64,000 bases of DNA from Nageia nagi (lineage: Eukaryota > Pinophyta), in assembly GCA_050084985.1 (NCBI GenBank), contig JBITNC010000001.1, positions 15,934,001-15,998,000 of the forward strand, written 5' to 3'. The translations under genes and the position numbers were made by a program. Below, piece after piece: positions 11,926 through 24,354 of this stretch (its first letter is position 1; each line of letters starts with the position of its first letter). The notes beneath the pieces are model-generated. The model did not search any database and was not told the DNA's origin. It worked only from the letters and a program-made list of their open reading frames with translations.

Positions 11926-13063
11926 GGCTTCAACCAAGCACACTAGAGACGCTACAAATAAGCACAAATTTGCCAAGTCAAATAGACATGACCTATAAGA
12001 AATATGGCTATGTAACAAACCTTAAGGAGAAAATAAAATCATCTAAGCAAAGGTGTGACAGGAGGGAGCTTATCCAATAACTTGCTACTCACAAATGAAT
12101 TCAAGTCTCCAACATGCCATAGAAGATAGTCCAAACATGAATTCACATGAAGAACAATAACAAATAATATATTAACATTAGAATTGAAACAAGTAATTCT
12201 AAAAGGAAAATGACCTCAAAACATAGTCTCAAGAGTTTAGAATGGAATTGGGTAGTGTATACAGTCAAGGGAAATCATTCCAATAAGATAAATTACAAAA
12301 ATCTAAGTAAAATACCCATACCAAAATTTAAATAAATCCCAAATACAACCCAAAATAGATTGAGCATCATGAAACTATTCCCAAATTCTAAAAATAAAAA
12401 AACCTATGCTAAGAAACAAATGTCATCCAAGAACTCGCATCTCTTTTCTTGTGAATTCTAGAAGCATCATAAAGGATAATGGAACAAATCGGTATTAACT
12501 ATATGTTAAACATAATAACTGATCCTCTAATCTACATTTTCTTGATACATAAAATGAGGTTCTGAAATATGGAAGGGAGAGATGAACCCATATGATAGCT
12601 TCTTGAACCAATATCATTCCTCACAAAATCTACATGCTCCTCTTTCCTTCCTCTCCTAATCTCACAAATTTCTATCCTTTGGGCATGTTTGTAAAAATTA
12701 TTTGAGCAATACTTTCCTTCTATTCCTTGACATCTCCTACTATTTTAATCCCTCAAACTTCTAAATTCTTTTTGTGCATGGCAAGAGGAGTGAGTTTGTA
12801 TCTTGTATGTATGAAAGATATTCAAAAAGGTAATTATAATTAATTAAAATCATAGTAAGAAAATTACCTTTCTCTTTCAATGTACCATTTTGTAGTTAGG
12901 ATTTGCCATACCATCATGAAATAGCATCATACATAGTTTATTCTCTATAATTCAAACTATTTTAATATATTGAAATAGTATGGTGACCAAGTTTTAAGTC
13001 TTATAATATTCCACAATTTAATTTTAGTTTTTAGTCAAGGTCTTGAAGATTGGGGTTGTTACA
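11926..13063 (-). repeat. Probable Gypsy LTR, minus strand
   Basis: The upper edge is well placed. On the minus strand a polypurine-like CTTGAGGGACAAGA (13064-13077) is followed at once by TGTAACAACCCC, the usual pol-end/LTR junction of chromodomain Gypsy elements. The lower edge is uncertain. ATGGTATCACA on the minus strand near 11915-11925 resembles a Met-tRNA primer site (TGGTATCAGAG), which would put internal DNA on the lower side as well. No target duplication was found. Confidence 0.5.
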
Positions 13064-14597
13064 TCTTGTCCCTCAAGGATAAAATAGTATCCTCAATGTT
13101 TCTTAGTTTTTACTAAAAACTGATAGGGAAATTATCATCTCATTAGAGATTCATCTTACCAAGTAGTAAAATCCTCAAAATAGTGATCCCATTGAACCCT
13201 AAATTGGTTCACTTCATGATTTTGTAAGGCATTGATTTGAAACTCTAATATTTGCACTGATTCTACTTCCACTGTTGTGGGGTACTTCATCTACAATGTG
13301 TCAAAATTCTATACACAACTAAAATCTCTCTTAAAGACCCTAAGAGGGCAATTTTAAACCACAACTATGGTAATTTTAAGTTTCCTTCATAGTGATAAAT
13401 AATGATAATTTTTAAGGTAATTTTTAACGACCCTTGTATATTGTTAACATTTTAATGATACTTTCATATAAACAAGGCCCAAAAGTCACCCTAAAATAAT
13501 ATTTTTGGTGTAAGGTGTGAAATATCAACCTCTTCTTTTTCATCTTCACTTGATGAGATATCTTATTTATAAAAGAATTCATTGATATTCTTTGATCTAC
13601 ATTCTAAGCATACCTTCTAGTCCTCCTTCTCACAAATGAGAGCTTTATGAAGTCTTCCAAAATCTCTAATTCACTAAAGGACATCCATATTTATAAAATA
13701 ATAGGTTTCCATGTTAATTTCCATAATTTATTATCATTTTTTCTCTTCATGATAACTTGATTTCTCTAGTTCATTATAAGGAACAATGATGATCTCATCT
13801 CTAATACATAATCTAAATGGTTGTTCATCTTCTTAAATAGTATGAACTATATCCTCATATTCAAATTTTACATACCTATGAAGAGTGGAAGGAAATACTT
13901 CCATTATGTGGATCTATGATCTTCCAAGACTAATTTTATATGGTAGGTTCCCTTTCATTACAAAGAATTTTGAGTCAACAATCTTATGCCCTAGTTGAAA
14001 GGGTAGGTTTACAACTCTCATATACTATTTTACATATTGTTGAAGCTCATGATATTTATTGTAATGTTTGCAATTTTTGAAAGCCCCTTATCTTGAAAGC
14101 ACCTCAAGAAATATGGAGAACAATATTTAACATTGAATTTGTATCCATAAGATCTCTTTTAAAAGGAAGTCCAAAACATCATCACATAAACATATAAAGC
14201 AAGGGTTTTCTCTTTTGTATCCTTTGATGGTAGCTCATTATCATCAAACTTGATCATATTCACTTATCTAAAATAATCTAATATATTTCCAAAAATACTT
14301 GTTTCCAAGTTAATGTTAACAAGTTGAGTTTTTAAAGCATCAAATAAAGAAAGCCTATGCTTTTCTAAAATCATTAATAAATCATATAAAATTATTTTTA
14401 CATATGTTTGTTTTAATTATTCAATAATATTATAAGATATAAAAGTAAGAGAAGAAGATAATACCCTATTTATTTGATCTATAATAATATTAACAACACA
14501 TTTCTTCTAACTTTTCATGGAATATGCATAATCACCATCATGAATGGTTATATTTATTGTTGCAATTAAATTACTTGCATCATTTACTATTGTTGTA
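13064..14597 (-). mobile_element. Remains of Gypsy internal region interrupted by the long-LTR Gypsy
   Basis: Holds a chromodomain (13085-13350), an unassigned AT-rich piece (13351-13780), and a protease fragment (13780-14010), all on the minus strand. The protease reads NLPYKISLGRS, then IHIMEVFPSTLHRYVKFE and DEQPFRLC, matching LGRPW-x-H-x-x-x-A-x-PST-x-HQ-x-x-KF. Protease and chromodomain are far too close for an intact pol, so most of reverse transcriptase and integrase is deleted, or two elements are joined. It ends at the edge of the 14598 element. A possible continuation is at 34009-34110 (weak). Confidence 0.6.
13085..13350 (-). pseudogene. Chromodomain at the C-terminus of a Gypsy integrase
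   Basis: Minus-strand reading QILEFQINALQNHEVNQF then RVQWDHYFEDFTTW and DESLM matches the integrase C-terminal chromodomain of plant chromoviruses (pattern IL-x-x-x-x-x-LRN-x-x-x-x-x-x-VQW-x-x-x-x-x-x-x-TWE). Chromodomains can steer insertion toward chromatin marked with methylated histones. It lies just before the polypurine tract and LTR edge at 13063, as expected for the end of pol. One stop breaks it. The rest of integrase and reverse transcriptase is not recognisable nearby. Confidence 0.65.
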
Positions 14598-16204
14598 TGT
14601 CATGGCCCACCTCATGGGACCATAGTATTGAGACACTTATGACTATATGTGGATGAATGTCTTATGAATAAGCTTGGTAGATGTTTGATAATTATGATTT
14701 TCATATGAGATTTTGCTTATCATGTCTAGAATCTACAATCATGTATACAATATAAATGTATGTACATGTACTACTTTAGCTTTTTGTTTTGCAGGGTATA
14801 GGTTTATGCAAGTGATCATCTTTCATGATGAACATGAACTTCATGCTCAAATAACTAAATGTGGAGGTAAAATTATACAATTTTCTTACTTGCATTTCTC
14901 ATCTTTTCATTTCATAAATGTTATTCTTGCATCAAGAGGTCTCCACCATTTTCTAGAAATAGATCATCAAAAAATATTGCATGATATGGAGCATTTTTAA
15001 TATTTAAATCATCATTTGTACATTTTTCATTTAAATATACCCTCACATTAAATTAATAGAACCTTTGATGCAGTGTGTGTATCTTTAATTAGAAATTAAT
15101 TATTATCAAGTTTATAAAATAATTATATTATGTAAGCTTTGTATATGACCTCGTATACACCCATTACTATGTTTTAATAATAATAATAAAAGGAAGGCAT
15201 TAATAAGATAATAAAAATAAATGGTGGGTAATATTAAGGTTTGCATATAATAAAAAAAGTATATTAATAAGACTTAATGGGTACTATAAAACTTGCACTC
15301 ATATTTAAATTAAGGGGGCTTGATGTTAGTGTAAAGATATTAAAAAAGGAAAAAATAATTAATGAGCATGATTAAATAAATTAATCAAAAAAATAACATG
15401 CCAAGTATTCATGGTGTTGGGTTTAAATTTGGCAACCTCCATAACACATTTTAATGAGTAAAGGGAATGTTGGGCAGCCATAACATATCACATAAAATAT
15501 TTGCAAATTGCAGAATGTTGCCCATGGAAAGAAAAGGCACATGTTATCTTTTAGAGTTGGTTTCTCCTTACACATCATACCTTAAGGAATATTTTCCATT
15601 TGAAATTTGTGAGATTTTGGATGTATTAGGTGGTGTTTTGGCTTCCTTTAATGGCAAAATCTGATCATGATCAAAGAATAAAAGCTTCAAATTGGAAGAA
15701 AGGGAAAATAATTCTCCTTGCATTTACTTTGAGCAAAGATTCATAATTGGAGATATTAAATTTCAAGATGCTTGTTCCAAGGTTTTACATAGTACAATTT
15801 AGGAGTGCATTACCTATCCAAGGAGGAGAGCAAAGAGAGAGAAAAATAAGGGTAGAGATATCCATAAGGAAATATGGGCCATCAAATTGTTGGATTCAAT
15901 CAATAAGTTGGGAGAGCTAGGGTACCAAGTAGTTTTACATCTTCCTATTTGGGTATGGAATAGAAGAAAGATGTAAGAGAAAAGAAGTTGAATTATATTT
16001 TATGAATTTTATTTATTATATAAAAATTGGGGAAATTTAGACAAAAGTTAAGAAGAAGGTTGTAGGAATTCATGAGTAGTATCTCAAATTTTTAACCAAA
16101 TTTATGGCCAAATAAGTCTCATTCTAAAATTTATTTATCTCTTTCTTCATGTAGGATTCTATTTTTTATATAGCGTTTATTGGGTCACTCATCCTATTGA
16201 TTTT

Positions 16205-16702
16205 TATTGGAAACTTAGCTCATTGTTTGAGGTTAAAGACTAAGTTTCCTAATTTTCTAGCTCTCTATTCATATGTGCAATGCACCTAGAAACCTTACAC
16301 TAGATGTAGTACACCTAGAAGCCTTTACAATAGGTGTGGTACACCTCAAACACTAGGCACAAGGCATATAGGATCAGATGCAATTCACCTCACTCCTTTG
16401 TACTAGGTGTAATGCACCTAAAAATAGAGCCTAATGGGCTATTAATAGCATATGCAAGACTGTGATTTTTCATCTCCTAGTTTAGACTAGTTGTTGCTAT
16501 TTTGTGTGCTAGTTTCACCTAGTTATATTTTAGCATGATAGGGTAAATTTCAGAATGTTTTAGTTTTCTTTTAGATTGGATTGTAAGAAGTTGTGATCAT
16601 GCAACTTGAGTTTATATTTAACATATCCATTTCTGGGTTTATCCAAAACCTATATATGTAATGATTTCATTTTTCAAATCAATGAAAGTAAAATAATTCT
16701 CA
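16205..16702 (+). repeat. Copia 1 5' LTR (498 bp)
   Basis: Starts TATTGGAAAC (decayed TGTTGGAAAC) and ends AATTCTCA three bases before the primer site. It contains an array of GTGCAATGCACCTAGAA-like units (16276-16430) and a CTATATATG box near 16650. It matches the 3' LTR at 20817-21324. Confidence 0.88.
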
Positions 16703-16705
16703 TTA

Positions 16706-16717
16706 TGGTATCAAAGC
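16706..16717 (+). other. Copia 1 primer-binding site (initiator Met-tRNA)
   Basis: TGGTATCAAAGC lies three bases after the 5' LTR and differs by one base from the common plant TGGTATCAGAGC. It marks the start of minus-strand DNA synthesis. Confidence 0.9.
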
Positions 16718-16808
16718 TTTAGGAAGATCTATTTGGTTAGAGTTAGTGGATGCAATTGCAAGAATATATTAAATTCTTATAATAGACCATGATCCATTAT
16801 TTTTTATT

Positions 16809-17690
16809 ATGTTGAACAATATGGATACGAATAACAATAATCTACCCATATCAGAGTTCCATGGAGAGGATTATTTGTATTGGTCTATAAATATGAAGAT
16901 ATTACTCATTAGAAAGGGGATATGGCATATATTTAAGGATGATATAGTGATTTGGTTGACTAGAACACTCTCTAGACTAATGATAAGACTACTAAGAAGG
17001 AGGCTCAGAAGAAGAACTCCCTTTCACTCTATCATCTATATGTTGCCTTAAATAAGAGCATATTCCTAGGATTGCTTCATGCACTTATACCCAATATACA
17101 TGGAAAACACTCAAGGAGAGCTATCAAGGTAAAACCAAGTGAAACAAGTGAGGTTGCCAACCCTCAAGAGAGATTTTTAGAATATCAAGATGCAAACTAG
17201 TGAGATGGTGGGAGATTATTGTGTGAGACTCAAAGAATATATGGATAAGATGGAGACCCTTGGAGAAGAGATTTTGAATATGGATATAGCGAATAAAGTG
17301 TTGAGAAAACTTATTTCCAAGTGGAACCATGTATCAATCATAATTGAAGAGTCCAAAGATATATCAACTCTTACTTATGATCAACTCATAGTATCCTTAA
17401 TATCCCATGAAGAAAGACTCCAAGATTCTACAAAATTGCTAAGGTTTTTACAACAAAGTAAGCTAAAGCTACCAATGCATAAGTTAGAGGCCAAGGGAGA
17501 GGCCAATCATTTTCAAGAGAAAGAGGAAGAGGAAGGAGAGGAGTTTCTCAAGGAAGAGGTAGAGGTGGCTCAAATGGAGGGGGAGACAAGAACAATAAAT
17601 AAATTACTACTGTAATAAATTTGTGCACTATGAGAGGAGTGTAGAGAAAAGGTTACCCAAGAAGGAGTAAGTGCATCCCATTATGGAGAT
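16809..17690 (+). pseudogene. Copia 1 gag
   Basis: Capsid protein. The start at 16809 opens MLNNMDTNNNNLPISEFHGE, then DYLYWSINMKILL, the UBN2-type Copia gag N-terminus (F-x-GE-x-Y-x-x-W). A frameshift near 16960 is followed by the gag core at 17190-17460 (VGDYCVRLKEYMDKMETLGE, ILNMDIANKVLRKL, LTYDQLIVSLISHEERL). A Glu/Gly-rich stretch precedes a damaged zinc knuckle YYCNKFVHYERS near 17610-17645, in which the last cysteine is lost. Copia 2 has a homologous gag at 57780-58581. Confidence 0.85.
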
Positions 17691-18060
17691 GAGAATGGGA
17701 CCTCACTAAAACTTAGATTCTAGATACTGGTACCTCTAATCACATAACCAAAAAAGAAGATTTGCTTGCTTGATCGGATAACTCTGTTCAAGTCCAAGAT
17801 AAATATTAGAGATGAAAATACATTGACCATGAAATGCATGGGAACTATGGAGGTAAACACCAAATAGGGCACCAAGAAGTTAAATAGCATCTACTACACT
17901 TCTAATCTCAAACATAATTTTCTAAGTTTGGGACAAATTATGGAGATGAACTATAAGCTTATTTTTGAATATGGAAAGTGTGTGATCTATGATAAGAATA
18001 ATGGTCATAGGCTAGTCACTACATTCCCAATCATAAAGAATAGATAATTTTCTCTCAAAT
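17691..18060 (+). pseudogene. Copia 1 protease
   Basis: Aspartic protease. ILDTGTSNHIT at about 17716-17750 carries the catalytic D-T-G and the typical Copia SNH follow-up. The downstream sequence keeps the usual spacing to the pre-integrase domain (YKLIFEYGKCVIYDKNNGH, about 17950-18010). Frame breaks occur before and after the motif. Confidence 0.75.
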
Positions 18061-18084
18061 TCAAAGGAGATTATTCCCAACTAG

Positions 18085-18996
18085 AAAATGTAGATATTGA
18101 GAACAAGAATTGGCTTTTGCATATGAGATATGACCATATAAGCTACCCAAGTTTGAAATTATTGACATCTCAAATGGTCCATGGGCTGCATAATTTTGAA
18201 GAAGAGAATATTATATGTGAGGATGTGCTTTGGGAAAGCACTTGTGTTTGAAGTTTATAATAGGCCAAGCATGGAGAGTTTCCTATCCCTTCCAATTGGT
18301 GCATTTTGATATTTTTGGCCCCATGCAAATACAAAGTATTGGTAATAATTCCTACTTCATTACTTTCATAGATGATTGCACAAGGATATGTTGGATTTAT
18401 TTCTAAATTCCAATGATTAGGATTTTGAATGTTTTAAAGACTTTAAAACCCATGTGGAAAAGTAGCAAAGTGAATGTGTTGTGAAGTTTTAAAGGAATTA
18501 TAGATGAGGAGAGTTTTTCTCCAATGAATTCCTTAATTTTTACAAAGATTGTGGAATAAATATGCAACTCACAACTTCCTATTCTCCATAATAAAATGGT
18601 GTAGTGGGGAGGAAGAATCAAACCATAGTGGATATGGAAAGGAGCTTGTTACAAAGAAAAAGTTTAAGCAATATGTACTATGGTAATGTAGTAAAGATTG
18701 TAATATACATCTTGAATAGTATTCCAAATTCAAGCTTGTATGACATCACACCTTATGAGGCATGGTATGGAAAAAAGCCTAATGTTAAGCATTTTAGAGT
18801 TTTTGTTTGTCTTACTTATGCTCACATTCTTGATGAAAATAGGATAAAGTTAAATCCCAAGCATCAATCATGTATGTTTCTTGGTTATTGTGAGAAAATA
18901 AAGGGATATAGATTGTATAATCCAAAAACATATAAGGTTGTCCTATCTAGAGATGAATTTTTGATGAAGGGAGTGAATGGGATCATCAAAAACTAA
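18085..18996 (+). pseudogene. Copia 1 pre-integrase and integrase
   Basis: Joins the cDNA to the target. The GAG-pre-integrase region reads NWLLHMRYDHISYPSLKLL (about 18110-18165). The integrase core begins HFDIFGPMQIQSIGNNSYF and continues FIDDCTRICW, supplying the first catalytic Asp region. The C-terminal part is open at 18604-18996: SIPNSSLYDITPYEAWYGKK, FRVFVCLTYAHI, CMFLGYCEKIKGYRLYNP. Premature stops occur around 18400-18600. Confidence 0.85.
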
Positions 18997-19129
18997 TTAT
19001 TGATGATGGATCCAATAGAGATAACACCTCTAAAGTGCACCTTATTGATCATACCCAAAAGAAAGCTCTTCCATTCCAAGTCCTCCCAAGGTAGAAGAAG
19101 CAAAGAAAGGTAAAATAATACTTCAAGCA

Positions 19130-20335
19130 CATCTATCCAATCAAATGTTGGATCAAAATTTCTCAAGGAGATTCATAAGGAGCTAAGCAAGTGAACTTGA
19201 TCAATTTATAAAAAGGTTTTAAAATTTGAATATGTATTATGATAAGGATGATCATGAGCCCAAAGGTGATGTAGTTAACTATGCACTATTAACTAGTATA
19301 TAAATTGAACCATCTAACTATGATCAAGCTTGCACTAATGATTTGTGGTTGAAGGCTATGAAGGAAGAGATTTATTCCATCAAAAAGAATGATACTTTGG
19401 AGCTTGTGGAGCTTCATAAATGAAAGAAATATCTTGGGTATAAATGATTCTATAAGACCAAATACAATGTAGATGGGAGTATTTAAGGACACAAAGCAAG
19501 GCTTGTGGCTAAGGGCTTCACCCAATGGTATGTCATAGACTATGAAGAAACCTTGCCACCTATAGATTAGTTTTTTCCTTGTCTACCCAAAAAGGTTGGC
19601 AAGTGAATCATATGGATGTAAAAAGCATATTCCTAATGGTTATTTGGATGAAGAGGTATATGTGCAACAACCTCAAGGATTTGAAGTAAAAGAGAGTTCA
19701 CATGTTGTGTACAAGTTAAACAAGGCCTTGTATAGCCTCAAGAAAGCTCCAAGAGCTTGGTATGCAAGGGTTTATGGTTAGTTCCATAAATATATTTTCA
19801 TAAGAAGAAAGAGTGAGTCTACTCTCTATGTCATGAAGAAAGGTAAAGATATTGTACTTGTGTATTTGTATGTGGATGATATTATCTATATGGATAGTTG
19901 TGCATAATTGAATGATGATTTCAAGGCCTCTATGATGCAAGAATTTGATATAAAGGATCTAGGACTAATGCAATACACTCTTGGTATGGAGGTAACTTAA
20001 GGCATTGATGAGATATTCATTTATAAATCCAAATATGCTCATGATATGTTGAAGTATGGTATGGATGAATGGCAACCACTATCAACTTCAATATCTCATG
20101 GCAAGATATTATGTGAAGATGATGGAACACCAAATCTTGATATGATTACATTTATAAGCTTAGTTGGGAGCTTGATGTTTCTCACCAATACTAGGCTTGA
20201 TATTTCCCATTATGTCTCACTTGTGTCAAGGTACATGATTGATCCTACTGAAGATCACATGAAGGAAACTAAGAGAATTATGAGGCATGTCAAAGGTATA
20301 TTAGATTTTGGCATATACTAATACAAGCATGATAA
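19130..20335 (+). pseudogene. Copia 1 reverse transcriptase
   Basis: RNA-dependent DNA polymerase. Landmarks in order: ARLVAKGFTQWYVIDYEET (about 19500-19555), NGYLDEEVYVQQPQGFEVKE (19635-19695), ALYSLKKAPRAWYARVYG (about 19727-19781) and the catalytic YVDD within YLYVDDIIYMDS (about 19862-19900). The palm and thumb segment follows at 20046-20321 with VGSLMFLTNTRLDISHYVSL. Integrase lies before and RNase H after, the Copia order. The stretch at 19730-19766 is the intact equivalent of the site where the CACTA element broke Copia 2. Stops near 19425, 19570 and 19780. Confidence 0.88.
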
Positions 20336-20780
20336 GATAAAATGTTAGGGATATAATGACTCTGATTGGAGAAGTAAATTGGATGATAGAAAATCTCTAG
20401 ATAATATTCTAGTCTTAGTTTAGGATTCATCTCATGGAGTTCAAAGAAGCAAACCATTATTTCTCTTTCATCTATAGGGGCTAAGTATATTATGATCACA
20501 AGTGCTAGTTCTTAAGCATTATGGTTGAGGAAAGTTTTGGAGGAACTTAATAAGATACAAAGTGATCCTATTGATGTTTTTGTGAAAACCAAAGTACCAT
20601 CCAATTGGCATATAATGCAGTACACCATAATAAATCTAAGCATTTTGATATGAAATATCACTTCATATGGGATATGGTGGAGAAGGACATCATGAAGCTA
20701 ATACATTGCAATACCATGGATAACATTGCATATATCTTCACCAAAGGAGTTGTTAAAACTTTATTTTTAAGCTGAGGAGC
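20336..20780 (+). pseudogene. Copia 1 RNase H
   Basis: Degrades the RNA strand during reverse transcription. DSDWRSKLDDRKSLDN (about 20360-20405) gives the first catalytic Asp block. A decayed SSTEAEY region (about 20465-20500) follows, then KSKHFDMKYHFIWDMVE and IHCNTMDNIAYIFTKG, the final Copia block (usually ADIFTKAL). Several stops. Confidence 0.8.
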
Positions 20781-20805
20781 CTAGTTACTAAGTCCCCTCA
20801 GTGTC

Positions 20806-20816
20806 AAGTGGGAGAA
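20806..20816 (+). other. Copia 1 polypurine tract
   Basis: AAGTGGGAGAA directly precedes the 3' LTR, the standard plant Copia tract that primes plus-strand DNA. Confidence 0.9.
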
Positions 20817-21324
20817 TATTAGAAACTTATCTCATTTCCAAGGTTTAGGATTGAGTTTCCCGCTCTCTATTCATAGGTGCAGTGTGCCTAGCAGCCTTTG
20901 TACTAGATGCAATATAACTATAATCCTTTGCACTAGGCACAATGTACCTCACTCCAAACATAGTGTGCCTAAGACATCAGGTGTAGTGCACCTAGAATCA
21001 TATGCAATGTACCTCACTACTTTGTACCATATTTAGTGCATGTAAAATTAGAGCTTGATGGGCTATTATTAGCATGTGTGAGACTACAATTTTTTGTCTC
21101 CTAGTTTAGATTAGTTGTTGCTATTTTGGATGCTAGTTTTGCCCAATTATCTTTTACCATGATAGTGTAAATTTAGAATATTTTAGTTTTCTTTTGGATT
21201 GGATTGTAACAAATTGTGATTGCAACTTTATCTTATACTTAACAAAGTCTATTTCTAGGTTTATCTAAAACCTATATATGTAATGATTTCATTTTTCAAA
21301 TCAATGAAAGTAGAATACTTCCCA
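20817..21324 (+). repeat. Copia 1 3' LTR (508 bp)
   Basis: Starts TATTAGAAAC, ends TACTTCCCA, and aligns with 16205-16702. The GTGCACCTAG-like array is kept at 20876-21050 but has diverged strongly between the two LTRs. Confidence 0.88.
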
Positions 21325-24300
21325 ATTTACTCTTTACTTTAATTGTATTTTGGCATTCAAAAATCATGTAATAACAAAGTTAGAAATTAGAAATCCTGAG
21401 GGTTGTGTTCATGTTTGACAAACTAATATATTATGTTGCATTTTTATTTTTTAATATCTTGAGAGAACTCCTCTTCATATTACATTATTTTATTCATTTG
21501 AAATCAAGTATTAACTGAATGAAATATTATTCTAATAAAGGGAGAAATAGATAGTGATAATAATTCTTCCACACACCCCTTCACGAGTTTTAATCCTATG
21601 TATTAAGAAGCATTTATCATATCATTGTATCCTCAATTTGAAGAGGATATCATCATACAATTCACTATTCCTTTTTGTATGATGTATTGGTTATTACCAT
21701 GTTATCTTTGGAAGCATTATGCATATGATATATTTTGTATTATATACAGTAATAAAAGTTATCACTGATATAAGAAACACATTATAGATTGCATTATGGC
21801 CTCAAGAAGAAGGTCATTTTATAAATATTTATATTCTAGTATGCATTCAGTATACTATTTTTGTATACTACATGTTGAATTTATTATATCATTATTACAA
21901 CCTCCATTATGATTTCAATACATTACTATTATAGAATACATCTTGGTTTTAATACCATATTGTTATAAACTAAATTGCACTATTTTTACAAGTTGCATTT
22001 TAGTTTTTTATACTCAACTAGCTGCAAAGAAACTATGTATCTAATAAATTTGGATAAGTTTTCAATTGATAACTTGGTCATATTAATTGCATCAAAAAAA
22101 TGGCTAATGTTTTAGACTATAAAAATATCATTACATTTGCTATCATATTTTCAATTATTGTTATCATATTTTACTTATATGATTATGGTAGCATAACATA
22201 CAAATGCCATTTTGGAATATGGTATATATAGTTGCATGCTAATAAGTTGATTGCCATATTGCATAGTACCTCATTAGATATATATTTGCTTGGTGGTGCT
22301 AAAAGGTAAAGTGGATAGCTGAAATTATGCATGGATTATGTGTGTATATCATGAAGTTTTAGATAATACTACATCATTAATAGAATAGTGTTCATATTTC
22401 TTTAAATAAAATTATATTCCAATAGTCCAATAAAGGGATGGGAGAAAAAGGTAGATGACTATTCTAATTCATTTCATGACTAGATAATTCTAGTACTATT
22501 ATTTGAATGATAAAAAAACTTGTCATAAAACTTATAATCACTATACATTTGCTATGAATTTAGATCATCATTTGGCCTGAAGTAAGGTGGTTGAGATCAT
22601 GTATTTTGAGGAAGGTAATGATTGCATGTGAGAATGTTGTATTTGCATGAAGAGTGATCTCCAACAAGCTCTAGGGGGGTTAGTGTCAAAACAAAGAAAC
22701 CATACACTACCCCATTGGTTGGGAGACAACCATGTTGTCAAGGTGGAATGAGCTCTCTCAACCATTAAGCCCTCCTTGTTATATGGTAACTTAATTTGAT
22801 ATAAATCTTAAAATTAATTGATTGCAATGAAGATAGATCCTTGCATAATTTTATTATACTAACATTGAAATAATTATAGTATACACAATTGAATTATGGA
22901 CCCTTTAGTTGATGGAATCATGTAAGAATATGTTTTAGTTATTCAGATAAAAATAGTTATGTATGCTTACATGGGAAACCAATTTCAATATAAATGGGTA
23001 TGCAAGTTTGAGAATTGTTATGTTATGCCTCTTGTTGATATTTTTATGAATGATTACTTCAAATAAGGAAGTGGGATTCCAAGAAATGAATGAGTATCAT
23101 AAATTTGGATACATAGTGCAAATTTTGTGATAGCCCTAATTAATTACCTATTTATTTATGAGGCTATGTTATACTACCTTTTGGGTTTGCATATTATGTA
23201 TGAGTAGCATAATTTTGGATGCATAATACAAACTTTGTTAGCCTTGATTTATCACTTGCTTATATATGAGGCTATGTTTGCTAGGTTTGTAAACACCTGA
23301 TAGCAATAATCAGAAGAAGAGAACTACATAATATTATTTGTTATGATAAGATATTTATTTAGATTGTTAGTATTTTCATAAATGTGCAAATCTATCATGC
23401 TTCTGAGTTACATAATACCTAACATATAGAATGGGATAATATATGATTTATTATTTAATTACATAGATGCATTGTCTTATTAATTCCAAGGAATGGATAG
23501 AATCAAGTATTTGCATATGAGATGAAAGACTTTTTAATAAAATATATGGTTGATAATTAAGAGACAATTATAAATATTAAAAAATGATTTAACTCCTTCC
23601 TTCAATAGTTGTACATTTTAGATTATGGAGTTATCAAATAAAAGAATGTTTGTTTGGGATTAAACATAAGAAAAAAATATATTAGTAACTTTCAAATGTG
23701 AAGTACCACTTCCCTATACTTTGTGCCTACATTGTAAATTAGAAGAAAAAGGGGTAACACAAAATACATTGCTAGGAACAATTCAACTTTAAAACATATA
23801 TTCAAGTGAGAGCATAGGTAAAACCCTAAAATATAAGGTAAAGGTTGAGATTTATATATCTCCTCTTTCAGATAAAGGAATTTGGAGATTCTTTAAGGAT
23901 TTCCACAACCTTAGGTTTGTCTAAAACTAGGAATTACATCTATAGGTATAATCACAATTAATCAGGGAAGCATGCTTGAATTATACTTAAGGAAAAAACA
24001 CTCTAAAATTATAATGGACATAAGTGTGAGTGGTATATCCCTAAGAACTTATGGTGGATATAATTACAGGGAGTTAAGTCCCATAGGTGCTATGGTGTTC
24101 ATAGGGATGGTTAAGGTTTTTTGGAAGTCATTGATTAATGGTGAAAACTCTTGCAGTTCATGTCAACTCCATTGTATGGGAAATGGTTTAGATGTTATTA
24201 TTGTGTGAAATACAATTCATGGAATATATATTCTAATGTATTAGCTTTTGTTTGTAGCAATAAGATAGGAATGCATACATTGTAATCATTCTTAATATTC

Positions 24301-24341
24301 AAAAAAATAATTGGTCTTAGCTATAACATGGATGTAAAATT

Positions 24342-24354
24342 TGGTATCAGATCC
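24342..24354 (+). other. Primer-binding site of the giant-LTR Gypsy
   Basis: TGGTATCAGATCC, two bases after the 5' LTR end, complementary to the 3' end of initiator Met-tRNA apart from one or two changes. Confidence 0.85.

Larger units (their letters stand above)
16205..21324 (+). mobile_element. Full-length Ty1/Copia element (Copia 1), plus strand
   Basis: 5,120 bases: LTR, primer site, gag, protease, integrase, reverse transcriptase, RNase H, polypurine tract, LTR. Flanks ATTTT (16200-16204) and ATTTA (21325-21329) fit a 5-base duplication. The paralogous LTR at 30388 keeps the empty site (TTGATTTCCTCTTTACTTTA), which proves the boundaries. All domains carry stops or frameshifts, so it is inactive. 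It is closely related to Copia 2 (35085-59023). Confidence 0.92.
14598..24339 (+). repeat. 5' LTR of the giant-LTR Gypsy (4,617 bp without the Copia insert)
   Basis: Aligns with 26471-34008 over its whole length once the Copia element at 16205-21324 and one copy of its duplication are removed. Examples are 14598-14690 against 26471-26563 (about 5 differences in 93) and 22570-22780 against 32295-32500. It ends GATGTAAAA right before the primer site. No host gene was found; short frames at 14713, 15467 and 22568 have no recognisable product. Confidence 0.85.

Noticed and set aside
14713-15664. Short frames at 14713-15000 and 15467-15664
   Set aside because: They lie in the Gypsy LTR, have no recognisable domain and are broken in the sister LTR copy.
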